DNA of 64,000 nucleotides from a bacterium (GCA_036524115.1 DATDCY010000315.1:1-64000), one strand, 5' to 3'. Shown: positions 26,335 to 35,811, numbered from the stretch's first letter. Translations and numbers: made by a program. Notes: a model not told the origin generated them from the letters alone.

Positions 26335-28143
26335 ATGGCCAGTACCTTCCGTACCAACGCTGAACAGTGCGGCAAGCCAAGGAAACTTCATCTGTGTGCG
26401 GCGGCAGCCGTGTTGCTCGCCATGTATGCGCCCGCGCTCACACGTGCGGATGAGAAGCTGTGCGCCAACTACAACTACTCCGCGGCACCCACAATTGACG
26501 GTGTCATTGCAGGAGACAACGGATGGCGGTACAGCAATATGTACGTGTTCAACAACGGCGTCGATACGCCGCACGCGCGGTTGGAGATGACCCGTGACTC
26601 GAACGCCCTCTACTTCGCGCTCGAAATCAATAACGATCCCACATTCGATCGCGAAGACATTATCATCCTGACGCTCGCGCCGACCAGCGCGGCGTCGACT
26701 CACCGCCGCATTCACATCTTTCCCGTTGCTGAGAATGTTGGCAACCAGCTATCTGCGCCGGGAGGACCACCGGTGGAAGTGAAGTACTGGACGAATAGCA
26801 GCATGTGGCTTAATGCCCCCAACCAGACACCTCCGACCTGGCTTACTCGCAGTAGCGGCGGAGGTTGCCGAAATATCTGCGTGACCTCTTCCAGCTCGGC
26901 TCTGGCGATGAAAAGCTATTTCGTGGAGATCAAGGTTCCGATCTCCACGAATCCAGACCAGGGCGTAGAGCTTCCGAACACCGGAGATTTCGGCCTCTAC
27001 TTCAACATCATCCGGGCGAAGCCCGGTGCGAGCCCCGGCAGCAAGGAGGGACTGGACGAGCTGCGCTGGCCGTCCACTGCACCTGCGATCTCCGCCAATC
27101 CTGCATTGCGGATCACCCGCGTCGAAACCAACACTCCGCTAGTCGCAACCTGGGGACAGTCGAGTCTTCAGGGGCCCTGTTCCGGGATCAGCATGAACAG
27201 GGCGTATACGAACAACGCAAGCCCGAGCGCGATCAACTACAACAGCACCAATAACATCTTTTCGGTCGAGTTGATTAACACTGGTACCGCTGACGGTGTC
27301 GGCGTCACTGCGCAATTGAAAGCCGCCCGCTTCGGCCTGCCAGGCATGAATGATTACCAGCCTTACCCCGCACCGTCGACCTGGCGCAATCCCATAGGTC
27401 CGAGCGGCGTCATTGCCGCCAACGGTGGGACTGTCACCCTCCAGACGCCCCCGTGGGACATCCTCAACGATCCCAATCGCGCAAGCTACGTGGGCAGAAC
27501 AGACGCCTGCTCGATCATCGAGCTGTCCACCACCCCGCCGAGCGGTTCGCCACCCCCGGTTGCCACCACACTGATTTCGAACCGCTTCGGCTCACTCAAC
27601 ATGCACTTCGGAAATGCATCGAAATTCGAGCACACTGCAGTGCTTGGAACCAACGGCTACGAGATGCCGGCCGACGGTTCCAACCTGCAGCGCTTTCAGC
27701 TGCTGGTGTCCAAGGAGACCGACGCGGAGATCTTCGGTAAGCCGGAAGTTACTCATGCAGATCCGCGCAGAAGGGCCTTCAGCCATGACATGAAAGGAAC
27801 ATACCTCGAGAAGAGGACGAGATTCCTGCGCAAGACCGTGTGCGGATACCGCGAAACAGGTCGGGAAGTCATCGTAGAAGGTACGACCCTGCGGATGCTG
27901 GAAAGCGCCAATTGCTACGGCTATCTCATCGGACACGACGGACCCCTGGCGGAATGGGAAGACCAGATCATTGCCAAGGGCGGGGGCAAACTCGAGGCGG
28001 CCCGCGGCAATCCAAATCTGTTCTATGCAGCTGTGGAACACGGACGGTCAATGGAGCTGAGTACGTCCGTGGAGGCTCGCGAACAGCCTAGAGGGCCTTG
28101 CACTTGCGGCGATTGGAGGTGCGTGATGGGAAGCCCCCGGTAG
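26335..28143 (+). CDS. Secreted protein with CBM9/DOMON-like domain, in the eCIS operon
   Basis: A 602-residue protein with a likely Sec signal (KLHLCAAAAVLLAMYAPALT, cleavage near RADEK). The N-terminal domain (APTIDGVIAGDNGWRYSNMY, HARLEMTRDSNALYFALEIN) has the pattern of carbohydrate-binding module family 9/DOMON-like sugar- or haem-binding folds. The C-terminal third (GYLIGHDGPLAEWEDQI) is unassigned. Start ATG 26335 has GAAGGAGG; ATG 26305 inside the preceding gene lacks a ribosome site. A secreted binding protein is odd inside a phage-tail-like operon whose particles assemble in the cytoplasm. It may act at the envelope for docking or release. Confidence 0.6.
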   Translation: MASTFRTNAEQCGKPRKLHLCAAAAVLLAMYAPALTRADEKLCANYNYSAAPTIDGVIAGDNGWRYSNMYVFNNGVDTPHARLEMTRDSNALYFALEINNDPTFDREDIIILTLAPTSAASTHRRIHIFPVAENVGNQLSAPGGPPVEVKYWTNSSMWLNAPNQTPPTWLTRSSGGGCRNICVTSSSSALAMKSYFVEIKVPISTNPDQGVELPNTGDFGLYFNIIRAKPGASPGSKEGLDELRWPSTAPAISANPALRITRVETNTPLVATWGQSSLQGPCSGISMNRAYTNNASPSAINYNSTNNIFSVELINTGTADGVGVTAQLKAARFGLPGMNDYQPYPAPSTWRNPIGPSGVIAANGGTVTLQTPPWDILNDPNRASYVGRTDACSIIELSTTPPSGSPPPVATTLISNRFGSLNMHFGNASKFEHTAVLGTNGYEMPADGSNLQRFQLLVSKETDAEIFGKPEVTHADPRRRAFSHDMKGTYLEKRTRFLRKTVCGYRETGREVIVEGTTLRMLESANCYGYLIGHDGPLAEWEDQIIAKGGGKLEAARGNPNLFYAAVEHGRSMELSTSVEAREQPRGPCTCGDWRCVMGSPR

Positions 28144-28201
28144 GCTTTCGAGTGCAGGGGCCTCCGAAGAAAGAACCAAGTATGGCGCTGAAGGAGGGCA
28201 C

Positions 28202-28972
28202 ATGGCAACACCGCTGAGCCATCCGCTCCTCTACTGGGGTGGCGCGGTGTTGGTGACGCTCGGCGCCGCTGGATGGCTGGCGGCGCGTGAGCGGCTGAGC
28301 CCCTGGACCATGCTCATGGCCGGCGCGGCAGCTCTGCCCGGCGCCGTGCTCGGCGCCAAAGGGTACGCGCGGATGGTTGGACCCGCGGGGGCAGGCGAGC
28401 CGACGCAGGCCGGCGGCGCCGTTGGTGTCTTCGCAGGAGCGGCTTTCTTCGCCTGGCTCCTGCTTCGCTTGCGGGGGACACGGTTTCTCGACTACGGGGA
28501 CGCGGCGGCCCCTGCCGTGGCGCTCGGATATGCGCTGTACCGCATCGGCTGCCACTTCAACGGTTGTTGCTTCGGTACGGTCACCGACGCTCCGTGGGCG
28601 GTGACCTTCGGCCCGACGACGGAGGCGTTTGCAGCCCAATTCGGCGGCGGGCTGATCCCGCCCTACGCCGAGCAGACGCTGCCGGTTCATCCCGCTCAGA
28701 TCTACCACGCCGCTGCAGGACTTGCCGGCTGTGCGTTGTTGCTGCGCATGAAGCACGGACGACCCGGGCTGCGGTTGTCCGCCGCATTCATCCTTTATGG
28801 TGTGACGCGCTTTGCGATCGAGTGTGTGCGCGGTGATGCGCGGCCGATCCTGGGCCCGCTCGACGCAAACCAGCTTGCATGCATCGTGCTCGTCGCGTTG
28901 GGTGGGCTCTTGAGGGTGTCGCACATGGTCCCGGGGCGGCCGGCGGACCTCCCGCAAGAGGTCGTGCCATGA
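28202..28972 (+). CDS. Prolipoprotein diacylglyceryl transferase family protein (Lgt-like)
   Basis: A 256-residue polytopic inner-membrane protein. It has several hydrophobic helices (LYWGGAVLVTLGAAGWLAAR, GVFAGAAFFAWLLLRLRG, AGLAGCALLLRM, CIVLVALGGLL). The core segment YRIGCHFNGCCFGTVTDAPW matches the Lgt signature (G-R-I-G-x-F-x-x-G-C-C-x-G in divergent Lgt paralogues). VTRFAIECVRGDAR matches the conserved C-terminal R-F-x-x-E-x-x-R element, and LPVHPAQIYHAAAG the P-V-H-P-x-Q-[IL]-Y motif. True Lgt moves diacylglycerol from phosphatidylglycerol to the lipobox Cys. A copy inside the eCIS operon is probably a paralogue with a specific partner. AAGGAGG precedes ATG 28202; it overlaps the next gene by ATGA. 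Confidence 0.85.
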   Translation: MATPLSHPLLYWGGAVLVTLGAAGWLAARERLSPWTMLMAGAAALPGAVLGAKGYARMVGPAGAGEPTQAGGAVGVFAGAAFFAWLLLRLRGTRFLDYGDAAAPAVALGYALYRIGCHFNGCCFGTVTDAPWAVTFGPTTEAFAAQFGGGLIPPYAEQTLPVHPAQIYHAAAGLAGCALLLRMKHGRPGLRLSAAFILYGVTRFAIECVRGDARPILGPLDANQLACIVLVALGGLLRVSHMVPGRPADLPQEVVP

Positions 28973-30843
28973 ACCTCACTGGGACGACTGATCGGACAGA
29001 GGTTAGGCGGCTGCGCCTGCGGACTTGGGGCGGTGATCCGTTCCAGACGAGGCTACGGGCGGACGCCGTGCTGAGTTCGCTCGACCTGCGCCCGCCCGGC
29101 GTCCCCCCGTCGGCTATACTGGTGGTTAGGAGCCTGCCCGACCCTCTGCCCGGCCGGTTATCGCTGGCGCGCCATGGGTCGGCGCCGCCCTCCGAATGGC
29201 GCACGGCTCTCGTCAAGGACCTCGATGCTGTGGCGCGCCGCGCCGTGCGACCGGCACTTGGGGCGATCACCGCCGGAGCGGAGGCGGTGCTGTTCGCGGA
29301 CCCGGCAGAGTTGTTGGCCTGCCTGGCCAGGGACTGGCTCAACGGCGTCGCCGGTACGCGCTGGTGGTGGCGCGCCTTGTTCCGGGATGCAGCCCCGGGG
29401 TTCTTAGTGCGCAGTGTGTGGACCGAAGAGGCGCGAGCGGCGCCAGAAGCTCTGGAGCGCCTGGCTGCGACTCGGGAAGCAGTTCCCTTCGTGCTCTCTC
29501 TGCCGCCGGAGGCCGCGCGCGGAATCCTCGACGAGGTGCTGCGCAGCCACGCTCTGGTGCCGCTGCAGGTGGCACTAGATGCGCCCGTGTCCGTGGCGGA
29601 CCCCGTCGTGGATACGGCGCGGAAGGGTAAGTGGGCACCGTACGCCGATCCCGCGCCGCCGCCCGAGATCGTGGTTCGAAAGATACCCGAGGTCCTCGCC
29701 GCGGCGATGCCGTCGGCGCAACGGACATTGCTTGCAGTCGGACTGGCCCTGGTCCGGCTGCCCGGCGAAGCGAGGACCTCCGCTTTCGCCCACGGCGTTG
29801 GGCGCTGGCTTCACGGTGCGACGAACGATCCGCAGCTCAGGCCCGCGGTTGGGCCATCCGCCGTGCCCCCTTCATCGGCACGTGCGGCCGGGTCGTACCG
29901 CGCACCTACACCATTCGCGGCGCGGGCCCACGCGGTTCCCGCGCATGCTGATTGGGCGCAGCGGCGCCGCGCTTCAGAGGCACCGAGAGTCACGCAATAC
30001 TCCGGAGGCGTGCCTGCGGGGTCGAGGCCTTCCGATTGTCCAGCTCTGACGCCGCCTGTGGGAGCAGTACTCGAGCCCGCCGTTCATTCTGGGCAAGAGG
30101 CGATCACAACGGCGTTCGGGGGGGTCTTCTGCCTTATCAACGCCGGGCTCTTCCTGAAGCTCTACGGCGATTTCACGACGCCGCTCGAACCCGGGATCGA
30201 GCTCCCGCTCTGGGATTTCCTGGCGCTGGCTGGCGAATCCTTCTCCAATGGTGCCCTGCGCACGGATCCGCTCTGGGGCCTGCTGGGCGACCTGGCTGGA
30301 CGTGGCCCCGAGGTGGAGCCCGGCTCCTCATTCGTACCTCCCTGCGCCTGGCGCATCCCGCAGGACTGGCTGGTGCCCTTCATTTCCCATCACGGTGCTA
30401 TGCGCTGGCGCGAGCAAGGCGGCCAACTCGTGGTACGGCATCCGGCGGGCTTCCCAATACTGGACGTGGAGCGGGAAGACTCTCCTCCCCGAAAGCAGCT
30501 GCAATCGGAACTGCGACCGTACCGAGGGCTCTTGAAGTGTCGAATCAAACCGGCGCGAGCACTCCGGACGAGGCCGTCCCCCTCGCCGGTTGCGCGCTGG
30601 TGCGGCTGGGTGATGCCCTATCTGGGAAGCCGGATTGCGCTGGCCATGAGACGGGCCGGCGCGCGCCGTGCCGCGGGGGATGTCCTGGTGCGCCAGGCGG
30701 CGCGCGTGGTGTTGAGTGCGGCAAGAGTGGACATCCATCTCCAACTGGCTCGGCTGCCGATCGAGGTGCGCCTTGCCGGTCTGGATCGCGACCCCGGGTG
30801 GGTCCCGTCGGCAGGTCGCGGCATCCGGTTTCACTATGATTGA
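28969..30843 (+). CDS. eCIS protein in the tape-measure position, function unassigned
   Basis: A 624-residue protein beginning MNLTGTTDRTEVRRLRLRTW. Internal features are a Pro/Ala-rich centre and a block TTAFGGVFCLINAGLFLKLY, GDFTTPLEPG, ELPLWDFLALAGESFSNGAL, DPLWGLLGDLAGRGPEVEPG. The C-terminal block (RAGDVLVRQAARVVLSAARVDIHL-like positions, about 580-610) resembles sequences recalled just upstream of the AAA+ ATPase in other eCIS loci. In Afp/PVC this position holds the tape-measure protein (Afp14/Pvc14), and no other candidate ruler exists here. There is no long coiled coil, so equating it with a tape measure is only a suggestion. The start overlaps Lgt by ATGA. Confidence 0.55.
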   Translation: MNLTGTTDRTEVRRLRLRTWGGDPFQTRLRADAVLSSLDLRPPGVPPSAILVVRSLPDPLPGRLSLARHGSAPPSEWRTALVKDLDAVARRAVRPALGAITAGAEAVLFADPAELLACLARDWLNGVAGTRWWWRALFRDAAPGFLVRSVWTEEARAAPEALERLAATREAVPFVLSLPPEAARGILDEVLRSHALVPLQVALDAPVSVADPVVDTARKGKWAPYADPAPPPEIVVRKIPEVLAAAMPSAQRTLLAVGLALVRLPGEARTSAFAHGVGRWLHGATNDPQLRPAVGPSAVPPSSARAAGSYRAPTPFAARAHAVPAHADWAQRRRASEAPRVTQYSGGVPAGSRPSDCPALTPPVGAVLEPAVHSGQEAITTAFGGVFCLINAGLFLKLYGDFTTPLEPGIELPLWDFLALAGESFSNGALRTDPLWGLLGDLAGRGPEVEPGSSFVPPCAWRIPQDWLVPFISHHGAMRWREQGGQLVVRHPAGFPILDVEREDSPPRKQLQSELRPYRGLLKCRIKPARALRTRPSPSPVARWCGWVMPYLGSRIALAMRRAGARRAAGDVLVRQAARVVLSAARVDIHLQLARLPIEVRLAGLDRDPGWVPSAGRGIRFHYD

Positions 30844-32896
30844 GTCTTGCGACGTCGCCTCAACCACGGTCCTCTCGACCGGGGATCTCCCCCGTGATCC
30901 GGAAACGCACTTCCGGCTCTGCCTGTACTCGGCGGTGCTGCGCGTGGTGGCACGCGCCGTGGCAGCGCACGGCTCCTTTGAGGCCGCCTTTGCGGCATAT
31001 CCCTTTCTCGCCGGCTACAGCAACCAGCTCGCGGACCACGGTCTGGGGGGGATGTCGATCGAACATGCACCTGCGCGCTGGCACCAGGCGGTGAGGTCCT
31101 GGGAGGAGGAATATTCCGCCCACCTTCCGATGCGTGCATTGCGCGAATCTCTCGGTCTCCGCGATGAGGAAGTCTCGTTGCTCATGGGCATCGGGTTGCC
31201 GGAGGTGGACGCGCGCTTTGGTGCGCTGTTCGAGCAGCTGAACGGCACCGCGGGTCTGCGTCGCCCGACAGTCGGGCTCCTTTCGGCGTGGTGGGCCGAT
31301 AGCATGGATGTCGGTGTGCTCGTCCGCAGGCTGCTCGAGGACGGGCTTGTGGCAACAGTCAACCCGGAGGCCCCGCGCGCCGAGTGGCAGCTCACGGTTC
31401 CCCCGTTGATCTGGGATGCGATGCAGAATCGTGTAGTCGTGAGCGGCGGACCGTGGATCTGCCACCATCCGGTGACGGAGCTGTCATCACCTGCCTCGCT
31501 GATCCTCGATGAGGGCACTCGCCGCCGCCTTGCTGCGATTGCCGCATTGCTCGACCGTGGAGGCGAGGCGGAAGCCGTGATCATTCGCGGGGCCAGGGCG
31601 AACGGGCGTCGCACTGCGATGGGCGCGTTGGCATGCGCCACGGGTCGCGGCGTTCTCGAGGTTCGCGCCATGGCGCAACCGAGCGATCCGCGGTGGCGCA
31701 CCGTGGGACCCCTGGCCACCCTGCTCCATGCCATGCCCGTGATCGTCGCCAACCCTGCGCCGGGGGAGACTGTCGAACTGCCTGACCTTTTGGCCTATCG
31801 GGGGCCCGTCGGAGTGACGCTCGGCCGCCTAGGGGGGGTCAGCGGCACTCCGGTGCGTCAGGCTGTCTCCCTGGAACTCGGGCTTCCTGGGATCGAAGAG
31901 AGGCGCGCCCATTGGGAAGCGGCGCTGGCCGGCCGCACGTGCGGGGAGTTGGACGTGATCGCTTCGCGCTTCCGACTCACGCGAGGCAACCTGCGGCGCG
32001 CAGCGGCGGTGGCCGTCAGGCTCGCCGCCCTGGACGGACGCGCCAGCGTGCTCCGCACCGACGTGGAGGCGGCATGCCGCAGCCTGAACAGGGAAGCGCT
32101 CGAAACCCTGGCGACCCGGATTAGCGGCGACGGCGATTGGACGCAATTGGCCGCGCCGCCGCAAACGATGACGAGTCTCCGCGAGTTGGAGACCCGATGT
32201 CGGCACCGCGAAGTCCTGGGTCGATGCGCCGGCGTTCTGGCGGCGCCGAATCCGGGGGTGCGCACCCTGTTCAAGGGGCCGAGCGGCACCGGTAAGACGT
32301 TGGCAGCCAGGCTGCTCGCCACCGCACTGGGCATGGATCTTTATCGACTGGACCTGTCCGCCGTGGTGAACAAGTACATCGGCGAAACCGAGAAGAACCT
32401 GGAGCTGGCGTTTTCGCGCGCCGAGGAGCTGGACGTGATCCTCTTGATCGACGAGGGCGACGCCTTGCTTACCAGACGTACCGACGTCAGCACCGCGAAC
32501 GACCGTTACGCCAACCTCGAGACCAACTTCCTGCTCCAGCGGCTCGAATCCTATACGGGCATCTTGATCGTCACGACAAACGCCGGCGATCGCATCGACG
32601 GGGCCTTCGCCCGGAGGATGGACGTCGTCGTGGAGTTTCCACTGCCTCAGACCCAGGAGCGCTGGTCCATCTGGAACCTGCACCTGCCCGCGGGCAACGG
32701 GATCGACCAAGGGCTTCTCTGGGAGATCGCTGACCGCTGTGCGCTCAGCGGCGGCCAGATACGCAGCGCGGCGCTGCACGCGGCTCTGTCGGCGGTGGAC
32801 CGCGGCGATGACGTGAAGGACCAGGACATTGTGAGTGCAGCGCGGCGCGAGTACCGCCGCTCCGGCGCCGTCTGTCCGTTGCCTGGCAATCCCTGA
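30836..32896 (+). CDS. AAA+ ATPase of the eCIS (Afp15/Pvc15-like)
   Basis: A 686-residue protein with one C-terminal AAA+ module: Walker A FKGPSGTGKTLAARLLATAL (about 475-495), Walker B DVILLIDEGDALLT, sensor 1 LIVTTNAGDRID and arginine-finger region FARRMDVVVEFPLPQTQERW. The N-terminal 430 residues are a family-typical helical region (HFRLCLYSAVLRVVARAVAA) with a degenerate ATPase-like domain. Afp15/Pvc15 homologues are hallmark genes of eCIS, needed for particle assembly or cargo loading and absent from phage tails. Start ATG 30836 overlaps the preceding stop by eight bases. Confidence 0.95.
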   Translation: MIESCDVASTTVLSTGDLPRDPETHFRLCLYSAVLRVVARAVAAHGSFEAAFAAYPFLAGYSNQLADHGLGGMSIEHAPARWHQAVRSWEEEYSAHLPMRALRESLGLRDEEVSLLMGIGLPEVDARFGALFEQLNGTAGLRRPTVGLLSAWWADSMDVGVLVRRLLEDGLVATVNPEAPRAEWQLTVPPLIWDAMQNRVVVSGGPWICHHPVTELSSPASLILDEGTRRRLAAIAALLDRGGEAEAVIIRGARANGRRTAMGALACATGRGVLEVRAMAQPSDPRWRTVGPLATLLHAMPVIVANPAPGETVELPDLLAYRGPVGVTLGRLGGVSGTPVRQAVSLELGLPGIEERRAHWEAALAGRTCGELDVIASRFRLTRGNLRRAAAVAVRLAALDGRASVLRTDVEAACRSLNREALETLATRISGDGDWTQLAAPPQTMTSLRELETRCRHREVLGRCAGVLAAPNPGVRTLFKGPSGTGKTLAARLLATALGMDLYRLDLSAVVNKYIGETEKNLELAFSRAEELDVILLIDEGDALLTRRTDVSTANDRYANLETNFLLQRLESYTGILIVTTNAGDRIDGAFARRMDVVVEFPLPQTQERWSIWNLHLPAGNGIDQGLLWEIADRCALSGGQIRSAALHAALSAVDRGDDVKDQDIVSAARREYRRSGAVCPLPGNP

Positions 32897-32907
32897 GGCA
32901 CAGGACG

Positions 32908-35811
32908 ATGGCCGTTGCTGCTCCCGCCAAGAGCCCTGCGGCTGCAAAAGCGGCCCCGGCACCCGCCCTGCTCGCAAAGGCGGCCCCAGCTCCTTCGACC
33001 GGGCAAGCAGGAGGGCCCGCGGTGAAGTTGAGCGCGTCTGCCGCCATGGGTCTGGAGCTCGCCCCTGGTGTGCTCGAGCTCAAGGGGATGGGCGCCCAGT
33101 TCAAGCCGTCACCCGCGATTTCGGGCTTCCTCGCGGGACGCAGGATCGCCGCCGTCAACGCCAGATTCGGTGGCATCGCCGCCGGACCCATCGAAGTCGA
33201 GACGGTCCAGGACGGCAAGTACACTGTGAAGAATCAGCGGATGCCGCTGCGACATCCCCTGTTCGCCCGCATCGGCGAAGCAGCGCCGGGGATTGCGCCC
33301 TGTCTGGTGATCAACGTCAGGGACAGCACCCTGCAGGGCAAGGTCGGGCTTGCCGCAGGTGCCAAGGTCGATTCGCTCGAGGCCTGGCTGAAGAAAGGTC
33401 CCGAGATCCTGGGGTTGTTCGGCGTCTCGCTCACGTCGGGCATCGAGTGGGTCAACAGGCTGGAGGGTGGCAGCCTGCGCTTCGGCGCGAGCGGGGTGCC
33501 CATGCGCCTTGGCCAGGCGTTCTCCGGCACGTTCACTCTGGTTGTCGTCGACGAGAGCATCAAGTTCGAAGGCGGCGCCGACTTCAGGGTCGGTGGGCTG
33601 GCCCAGGGGAAGCTCCGGCTTGAGCGATCGCCGGAGGGAGTCGTCACGGGCACGGCGGCGGTTGGCCTCACCATGCCCAGGAACCTGAGCGGCAGCGTGG
33701 ATGTGACCTGGGACGGGCGGGCCATCTCCGGCGAGGGCAAGGTCGGCTACAAGGGGGAGAAGCTCTCGGGCGAAGTAACCCTGCGGCTCATGGAAAGGGG
33801 TGAAGCAGCCCGTCTGGAGGCGGAGAAGAAGGCTCCGGAAGGAGGCGCGAAGTCACCGGCAGCCGCGGGCGGCGGGGCTGTGAAGGGCAAGGTGGACTAC
33901 GTGGTTTTCGGCGAGGGTGACCTTACATTCGCCTTCACCGAGTGGCTCAACGGCAAGGCCCGCGTGATCGTCGATCCCAAAGGCTATGTTACGGTCATCG
34001 GCAAGATCACCCCTCAGAAGGAGTTCATCCTCTTCCAGCAGAAGGACTACGAGCGCCGGCTGTTCAAGGTCGAGGCGCGGGCGTCCTACGGCCTGCCGGT
34101 CGTGGGGAATATCTTCGTCTTCGCGAACGTCAGCATGAGCGCGTTCGCAACCCTGGGGCCCGGCAAGTTCTACAATATCGTGGTCGATGGAACGTACTCC
34201 ACCGATCCGGAGAAGGCCAAGAGCTTCAGCATTCGCGGCACCCTCAACATCTCCGCTGCGGCGGGCCTGAAGCTCCGTGGGGAAGCCGGAGCGGGGCTCG
34301 AAGTTCTGGCACATGACATCAAGGCCGGAGCTGGCGTAAACGGCATCGCCGGCATCAAGGGCTACGCCGAGGCGACCCCCGTCATCGGCTACCGGGAGAA
34401 GGCGATGCCGGGCCAGGACAAGAAGGGCGAGTTCTTCATCCGCGGCGAGCTGGAAATCGCGGCCCAGCCCTTCCTCGGTCTGAGCGGCGACCTGTTCGTC
34501 GAGGTCGACGCGCCCTGGTGGTCGCCCGTGCCGGACAAGCGCTGGACCTGGCCCTTGTTCAACAAGGAATGGCCCATCGGGGGTTCCCTCGGCGTGGGCG
34601 CTTCCGTGGACTATGTGTTCGGCTCCAATGAGTGGCCCAAGCTCGACTTCAAGCCCGTGGAATTCGATTCCAGCAAGTTCATGTCGGACCTCTACGCCGA
34701 CAAAGCGAAGTCCGGCTCGGGCAAGGACAAGGAGTCCAAGGGCAAGTGGGCGGAGAAGAACGCCAAGGCCACCGACCCGCCGCCGAAGAAGCCGCCCGTG
34801 GGCAACGCCAAGCCGGGCAAGGGCGTCGACCCGCCGCCAGCCAAGTCCAGGGTGCAGCCTGGGGGCGGAGGCAAGCGAGCCAAGGCGGCAGATCCGAACG
34901 CACATACCAAGGAAGGGAAGACCGTCAAACAGCTTCAGGACGAAGCGACCAAGAGGGGAAAGAAGCCGCCCGGCGGAGAGGTCAAGGCGGGCACCGCGAG
35001 GCAGGGAGCAAGCGCGAAGGGGAAAGATAAGGAATCGCGCGATGAACAGGTGAAGCAAGCGCTTGCGGCGTTGGACCAGGTGACAGCTCGCTATATGCGA
35101 GACGGTGCGAGCAAGGAGACCGTGGTAACCGGCGTGAAGTCGGTGCGGCGCAAGTTTCCAAAGGTCTTCAGGTCCCTCGAAGTGACTGATGGCGGCGCTA
35201 CTTGGGACTATGACTACGAAATGAGTCCAGGCACCAGGAAGAAGGGAGCGAGGAAGTCAACGGAATCAAGTCCAGGGCCCAGACCGACTTCAATCTCACG
35301 CAAGACCGCAACATTAGCATCCGATACGGTCGGGACGGAGATGACCATAGACTGGTTGGATTCACAATACCCAATCAGACATCCTGGCTCTCCTCCCAAG
35401 TCGGGCGTGCAGTCACGACTTATGGAACTCCTAGTTACGGATCCCAGCCAGCGGAGTCCGGACAAGTTCATCCGAGGTCATTTGCTCAACGAACATCTCG
35501 GTGGCGAGGGAGAAGCGCATAATCTATTCCCAATCACCGGTAACGCGAACAGCCAACACCTGCATTCTACCGAGAAGAAGATCAAGGAGTGGGTGAAGAA
35601 GCCGGATCAGTGGGTATGGTACAAGGTAAAGGTTGCCGCGATCGACGCGAAGTTGGATTCGAGCCGCAAGGACCAGAACTATGTGGACTGCACCCTGAAC
35701 TGCCAGGCCGTGCTCAAGGACGAAGCCGGGAAGGAAAGAGAGAGCTTCAAGAGCACGATCGAGTCAAAGTACAAGGAAAAGAAGCAGGCGACCGTCGAGA
35801 GACCACCGTGA
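32908..35811 (+). CDS. eCIS cargo/effector with C-terminal nuclease-like toxin domain
   Basis: A 967-residue protein directly after the ATPase, the usual cargo position. The N-terminus is Ala/Pro/Lys-rich (MAVAAPAKSPAAAKAAPAPA), like packaged eCIS toxins. Residues about 40-590 are beta-rich and repetitive (GSGVPMRLGQ-like strands, FRVGGLAQGKLRLERSPEGV, VEARASYGLPVVGNIFVFAN), ending in PVPDKRWTWPLFNKEWPIGG. A Lys/Pro-rich linker (about 605-710) leads to VKQALAALDQVTARYMRDGA and GGATWDYDYEMSPG, a pre-toxin element recalled from eCIS cargo. The C-terminus (about 847-967) has FIRGHLLNEHLGGEGEAHNL, FPITGNANSQHLHSTEKKIK, as in DNA/RNA non-specific-endonuclease-type polymorphic toxins. Target and activity are untested. 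The tail is visibly less GC-rich than the rest. Confidence 0.8.
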   Translation: MAVAAPAKSPAAAKAAPAPALLAKAAPAPSTGQAGGPAVKLSASAAMGLELAPGVLELKGMGAQFKPSPAISGFLAGRRIAAVNARFGGIAAGPIEVETVQDGKYTVKNQRMPLRHPLFARIGEAAPGIAPCLVINVRDSTLQGKVGLAAGAKVDSLEAWLKKGPEILGLFGVSLTSGIEWVNRLEGGSLRFGASGVPMRLGQAFSGTFTLVVVDESIKFEGGADFRVGGLAQGKLRLERSPEGVVTGTAAVGLTMPRNLSGSVDVTWDGRAISGEGKVGYKGEKLSGEVTLRLMERGEAARLEAEKKAPEGGAKSPAAAGGGAVKGKVDYVVFGEGDLTFAFTEWLNGKARVIVDPKGYVTVIGKITPQKEFILFQQKDYERRLFKVEARASYGLPVVGNIFVFANVSMSAFATLGPGKFYNIVVDGTYSTDPEKAKSFSIRGTLNISAAAGLKLRGEAGAGLEVLAHDIKAGAGVNGIAGIKGYAEATPVIGYREKAMPGQDKKGEFFIRGELEIAAQPFLGLSGDLFVEVDAPWWSPVPDKRWTWPLFNKEWPIGGSLGVGASVDYVFGSNEWPKLDFKPVEFDSSKFMSDLYADKAKSGSGKDKESKGKWAEKNAKATDPPPKKPPVGNAKPGKGVDPPPAKSRVQPGGGGKRAKAADPNAHTKEGKTVKQLQDEATKRGKKPPGGEVKAGTARQGASAKGKDKESRDEQVKQALAALDQVTARYMRDGASKETVVTGVKSVRRKFPKVFRSLEVTDGGATWDYDYEMSPGTRKKGARKSTESSPGPRPTSISRKTATLASDTVGTEMTIDWLDSQYPIRHPGSPPKSGVQSRLMELLVTDPSQRSPDKFIRGHLLNEHLGGEGEAHNLFPITGNANSQHLHSTEKKIKEWVKKPDQWVWYKVKVAAIDAKLDSSRKDQNYVDCTLNCQAVLKDEAGKERESFKSTIESKYKEKKQATVERPP

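Noticed and set aside
32835-33623. Alternative + frame across the start of the cargo gene
   Set aside because: Arg/Gly-rich shadow; the frame starting at 32908 has protein-like composition and continues for 967 codons.
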